64,000 nt of DNA. It comes from G963662655 sp963665015. GTDB lineage: Bacteria; Cloacimonadota; Cloacimonadia; Cloacimonadales; JAIOQZ01. Below are positions 60,789 through 64,000 of the stretch, piece by piece. Positions within the stretch are counted from its first letter, which is position 1. The number at the start of each line of letters is the position of its first letter. Both the position numbers and the translations under genes were made by a program. The notes below the pieces were generated by a model. It saw nothing but the letters and a program-made list of their open reading frames with translations, made no database searches and had not been told where the DNA came from. The stretch is from assembly GCA_963665015.2 (NCBI GenBank), contig CAXXSY010000003.1:1-64000 (forward strand), read 5' to 3'.

Positions 60789-62873
60789 CTACGCCGCCTT
60801 CGGATCGATATCGACCTGAATACGCGATTGCAGCGGAATGTGGGTCGGAATCTCGTTGAAGGAGATCACCGGCAGGGTCGCGATGGCGGGTTCAATCAAC
60901 CTTTTGACGTAGCGCCTTATCACCGGCGCGACCATCAGAACCGGCTGCAATCCGGTGCGATTCATCTGCTTGACCGCCTCGGCGAGATCGTCGTAGATCG
61001 AATTGACGATGTTGGGCGGAATGCTGACCTGCCCGGGCTTTTGCTTGTTGCGCTGCACCACGTCGGTAACGAGCTGCTCCAGTTGCGGCGATAACGTAAT
61101 GCCATAGACGGTGCCGTCGCTGGCGATGAATTTGCGCGCGATGGTCCTTGCCAGCGCGTAGCGGACGTACTCCGTAAGCGACTCGATGTCCTTGACGAAA
61201 GGCGCGTAATCGGCGAGCGTTTCGAGAATTGTGATCATGTCGCGGATAGGGACGCCTTCGTGCAGGAGGTTCTTCAAGACCTGCTCCACGGCGCCCACGG
61301 AGAGCATACCCGGAACCAGTTCGCTGACCACCGCTTCATTGTCCTTCTTCACGTTGTCCAGAAGCTTCTGGACGTCCTGTCGCGTGATGATCTGATCGGC
61401 GCTGCTTTTTACGACCTCCGAGATGTGCGTGGCGATCATCGCGGCGGGTTCTATCACTGTGTAGCCGTGCATCTCGGCGATGTCCTTCTTATCCTCGGAT
61501 ATCCAGATTGCCGGAAGTCCGAACGCCGGCTCGCGTGTCTCGATCCCTTTGATCGGCTTCTCGACGGTCCCCGGATCGAGCGCCAGGAAGTGGTTGACGA
61601 GGCAGTCTCCGGCCGCGACCTGCTCGCCGCGAATCTTGATGAGGTACTGGTTGGGAACCAGCGAGATATTGTCGCGCACCCGAATGGGCGGAACGATGAT
61701 GCCGATCTCGAGCGCGATCTGTTTACGGAGGCTTGTGATACGATCCAGCAGGTCGCCCTTCTGGTTTTCATCCACGAGCGAAATCAGGCTGTAGCCAATC
61801 TCCAGTTCCAGCGCATCCACCTGCAAGTATTCGCTCATGTCCGGCGGTCCCTGCGGCTCCTCGACTACCTCCTCTTCGATAATCTCGTCTTCAGCTTCCT
61901 TGGCCTTCATTGATCGCTGGAGGAACCACGAGAACAGTCCCAAGCCGAGTCCCATCGGGCCGAAGAGGTACCAGGGCATTCCCGGCACGAATCCGAAGAG
62001 AACGACGACCGTCGCGGACACGTAGAGCGCTTTGGGCTCATTGAAAACTTGTGTGATGAGCTCTTCGCCGAGGTCGGATTTGGTTCCCGCGCGGGTCACG
62101 ATGATACCTGTGGCGGACGAGATCAGGATGGCGGGAATCTGCGCGACCAGACCGTCGCCAACGGTCAGGATGGTGTAGGTCTGCAAAGCTTTGACGAGCG
62201 GCATCTTCATCTGGACCATGCCGATGATGATTCCGCCGATGATGTTCAGGCAGGTGATGATCAGGCCCGCGGTGGCATCGCCCTTGACGAACTTGGCGGC
62301 ACCGTCCATCGCGCCGTAGAAATCGCCGTCGCGTCGGATATCGTCGCGCATCTTACGGGCTTCGGCTTCGGTGATAATGCCGTTGTTCAAATCGGCATCG
62401 ACCGCCATCTGCTTACCGGGCATCGCATCCAATGTGAAACGCGCGGCCACTTCCGCGACGCGACTCGAACCGGCGGTGATCACCTTGAAGTTGATGATGA
62501 ACAGGATCAGGAAGATGATCAGGCCGACGATGTAGTTGCCACGAATCAGGAAAGACCCGAACGCGTTGATGATGGCGCCTGCGTCGGCTTCGCCGAGGAT
62601 CAGCCGCGTGGTGGCGACGTTCAGCGAGAGCCGGAATAGGGTGATGACCAGCAGCAAGCCCGGGAACACGGAGAATTCGCTCGGTCTGAGGATATAGATC
62701 GGTGCCAGCAGGATGATGAACGCCATCATGAAGTTGAACACCAGCAGGATGTCGATCAGCAGCTTAGGCATCGGAACCATCATGACCAGAAGGATCAAGA
62801 CGATACCGGCACCGACCATGATATCACTCTTGCGAGCGAGGGCCGCCTGGAGTTGTGATTTCGTATCTACCAT
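60789..62873 (-). CDS. flhA: Flagellar biosynthesis protein FlhA
   Basis: 694 residues. Nine-ring export gate component, with about eight helices in the first 330 residues (IVLILLVMMVPMPKLLIDIL ... SEFSVFPGLLLVITLFRLSL) and the FHIPEP signature region (PGKQMAVDADLNNGIITEAE then ARK). The cytosolic part (about 350-690) carries the substrate-docking domains, ending QSRIQVDIDPKAA. Adjacent to flhB with a 1-bp gap. FlhA docks FlgN-type chaperone-cargo pairs, as encoded at 8976-9476. Confidence 0.97.
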   Translation of the reverse strand: MVDTKSQLQAALARKSDIMVGAGIVLILLVMMVPMPKLLIDILLVFNFMMAFIILLAPIYILRPSEFSVFPGLLLVITLFRLSLNVATTRLILGEADAGAIINAFGSFLIRGNYIVGLIIFLILFIINFKVITAGSSRVAEVAARFTLDAMPGKQMAVDADLNNGIITEAEARKMRDDIRRDGDFYGAMDGAAKFVKGDATAGLIITCLNIIGGIIIGMVQMKMPLVKALQTYTILTVGDGLVAQIPAILISSATGIIVTRAGTKSDLGEELITQVFNEPKALYVSATVVVLFGFVPGMPWYLFGPMGLGLGLFSWFLQRSMKAKEAEDEIIEEEVVEEPQGPPDMSEYLQVDALELEIGYSLISLVDENQKGDLLDRITSLRKQIALEIGIIVPPIRVRDNISLVPNQYLIKIRGEQVAAGDCLVNHFLALDPGTVEKPIKGIETREPAFGLPAIWISEDKKDIAEMHGYTVIEPAAMIATHISEVVKSSADQIITRQDVQKLLDNVKKDNEAVVSELVPGMLSVGAVEQVLKNLLHEGVPIRDMITILETLADYAPFVKDIESLTEYVRYALARTIARKFIASDGTVYGITLSPQLEQLVTDVVQRNKQKPGQVSIPPNIVNSIYDDLAEAVKQMNRTGLQPVLMVAPVIRRYVKRLIEPAIATLPVISFNEIPTHIPLQSRIQVDIDPKAA

Positions 62874-62874
62874 A

Positions 62875-63942
62875 TTACATCACTCGTTTGTTCTTCAGAT
62901 TATAGACATACGCCAGGATTTCCGCCACGGCGCTGTAGAGCTCGACGCTGATCTGCTGGCCCACTTCGGTCGAGCTGTAGATCAACCGCGCCAGAGGCTT
63001 GTCTTCGACGATGGGAATATTGTTCTCGCGCGCCAGTTCCTTGATCCGTTCCGCGATCAGGCGCTTGCCCTTCGCAATCACGATCGGCGCTTCGTCCAGT
63101 TTCATGTCGTAGCGAATTGCCACCGCGAGGTGAATGGGATTGGTGATCACGACGTCCGCCTTGGGCACGTCCTTCATCATCCGCTTGAGCGACGCGGTGA
63201 ACATAAGCTGGCGAATCTTGTTCTTGACCTGCGGATCACCCTCCATTTGACGCCGTTCGTCCTTCACCTCGGACTTGGACATCTTGAGCTTCTTGATATG
63301 CAGGTAGTGGGTGATGGCGAAGTCGGCAATCGCGATAAAGATAAAGGCGATCAGAATGTTGATGAGCAGCTTGATTACCAGGCCGCCTGCAAACGCGAAA
63401 ATCTGTTGCACTTCCATGTTCGGCAGACCCATGAATTCGTGAAGCCTCGGTCGAACCGTCATCCAGGATATGAACAGCAGGATGACCAGCTTGAGGATGC
63501 TCTTGACAAGGCGTTGCAACGCCTCCATGGAGAACACGTTCTTCAGTTGATTCTTGAACTGGAATACCTGACTCCAGTTCATCTTGAACGCCTTGGGCGC
63601 GAAGAGCCAGCCGAACTGCACAAAGGAGCTCGTGAACGTTGACGCCAGAAGCAGCACGGCGATGGGACCGAACACGATCGCAAGGTATTTGAGCGCTTCG
63701 ACATACGTGGTGCGGATGCTGAGGAAGCTGATAGGGTTGCCGATATCGCGGAGCATTCGTTCGGTATTCGCCATGAACTGAGACATCATCCAGCCGCCCA
63801 TGATACTGAAATAGAGCACCATCAGGAGCAGAAAGAATGCGGTATGCACCTCCGGGCTCTGGGCAACGTTCCCATCCTTCCGCGCCTTGCTTTTCCGTCG
63901 CGGAGTTGGTTTCTCAGTTTTTTCTTGTGCTTCGTCCGCCAT
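62875..63942 (-). CDS. flhB: Flagellar biosynthesis protein FlhB
   Basis: 355 residues, normal size. Export-gate protein that switches substrate class from hook to filament by autocleavage. N-terminus EKTEKPTPRRKSKARKDGNV, then four helices, then the C-terminal cytosolic domain. The self-cleavage motif normally NPTH reads NPIH here (VVITNPIHLAVAIRYD). Cleavage is between Asn and Pro, both kept, so it may still work, perhaps more slowly. Downstream KGKRLIAERIKELARENNIP and EDKPLARLIYSSTEVGQQIS are normal. Ribosome site AAGGA. Confidence 0.97.
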   Translation of the reverse strand: MADEAQEKTEKPTPRRKSKARKDGNVAQSPEVHTAFFLLLMVLYFSIMGGWMMSQFMANTERMLRDIGNPISFLSIRTTYVEALKYLAIVFGPIAVLLLASTFTSSFVQFGWLFAPKAFKMNWSQVFQFKNQLKNVFSMEALQRLVKSILKLVILLFISWMTVRPRLHEFMGLPNMEVQQIFAFAGGLVIKLLINILIAFIFIAIADFAITHYLHIKKLKMSKSEVKDERRQMEGDPQVKNKIRQLMFTASLKRMMKDVPKADVVITNPIHLAVAIRYDMKLDEAPIVIAKGKRLIAERIKELARENNIPIVEDKPLARLIYSSTEVGQQISVELYSAVAEILAYVYNLKNKRVM

Positions 63943-64000
63943 GACAAATCCTTACATTCCGTTCATCAAACCTTTCTATCTTCCGTAAGAAGATTTTTCA
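63943..64000. other. Window edge upstream of flhB
   Basis: 58 bp. Minus-strand frames contain stops in every phase within it; the end of an upstream gene (fliR would be expected) may lie here, for example the frame ending TTTGA near 63985, but cannot be confirmed. Confidence 0.3.

Overview
The window looks like a piece of chromosome from an uncultured, Gram-negative, flagellated bacterium of the FCB superphylum (Cloacimonadota/Zixibacteria/Marinimicrobia-like; the exact phylum is inference). The evidence is: outer-membrane genes (LolA, an LptE-like lipoprotein, the flagellar P-ring protein FlgI); type IX secretion (T9SS) hallmarks, namely the N-terminus of SprA at the left edge, a PorV/PorQ-family barrel, and five or six secreted proteins ending in a T9SS type A/FlgD-like tail (NPFNP...YNxRGQ...GxYxxR); and two ~800-residue FtsX/MacB-type permeases without an ATPase beside them. 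No rRNA, tRNA, CRISPR array or intact transposase was seen. LAYOUT. 1-3428 (minus): ruvB, a lipoprotein, coaX and sprA in one tight operon. 3575-5131 (minus): TPR protein ending in a bare histidine-kinase DHp domain. 5547-11386 (minus): flagellar operon flgI-flgJ-flgN-flgK-csrA-flgL-fliW with a clear terminator. 12192-13511 (plus): membrane sensor, again with a bare DHp domain. 13.5-14.1 kb: repeats. 14182-18541 (minus): PorV-like protein and a PTS EIIA-like protein, then a T9SS cargo gene. 18.8-19.1 kb: MITE-like element. 19105-20661 (minus): second TPR-DHp protein. 20939-25000: T9SS cargo, a frameshifted gene and a small cargo gene. 25040-30029 (minus): giant HEAT-repeat protein, engB, queD. 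30068-30454: long nested inverted repeat. 30515-38550 (plus): zinc-ribbon membrane protein and an asymmetric (heterodimeric) ABC exporter whose two genes are separated by an oppositely oriented AlbA_2/Schlafen-type gene with its own consensus promoter, then a DUF4015-type hydrolase-like lipoprotein. 38.6-39.6 kb: 252-bp tandem repeats. 39619-43582 (minus): FtsX permease, purE, HTH-EIIA protein. 43704-50017 (plus): lptE-like, rsuA/rluB-type pseudouridine synthase, ychF-like GTPase, ftsK, lolA, manC. 50559-54297 (minus): YkgJ-type protein, beta-helix cargo, conserved unknown. 54972-60402 (plus): second FtsX permease behind a sigma-54-type promoter and a large T9SS cargo gene. 60789-63942 (minus): flhA and flhB. 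HOW IT FITS TOGETHER. Flagellar export (FlhA/FlhB) and assembly (FlgI/J/N/K/L) occur with the CsrA-FliW switch; two textbook CsrA hairpins precede csrA, so autoregulation is likely. T9SS translocon parts and cargo are scattered, and five of the cargo/PorV transcription units end in the same family of GGGCAGACC...GTCTGCCC hairpins, always oriented as terminators. Four parS-like 16-mers, one a perfect TGTTTCACGTGAAACA, suggest the window lies in the replication-origin half of the chromosome. The best candidates for an undescribed system are the three DHp proteins that lack a kinase domain, the shared terminator family, and the long inverted-repeat element at 30 kb.
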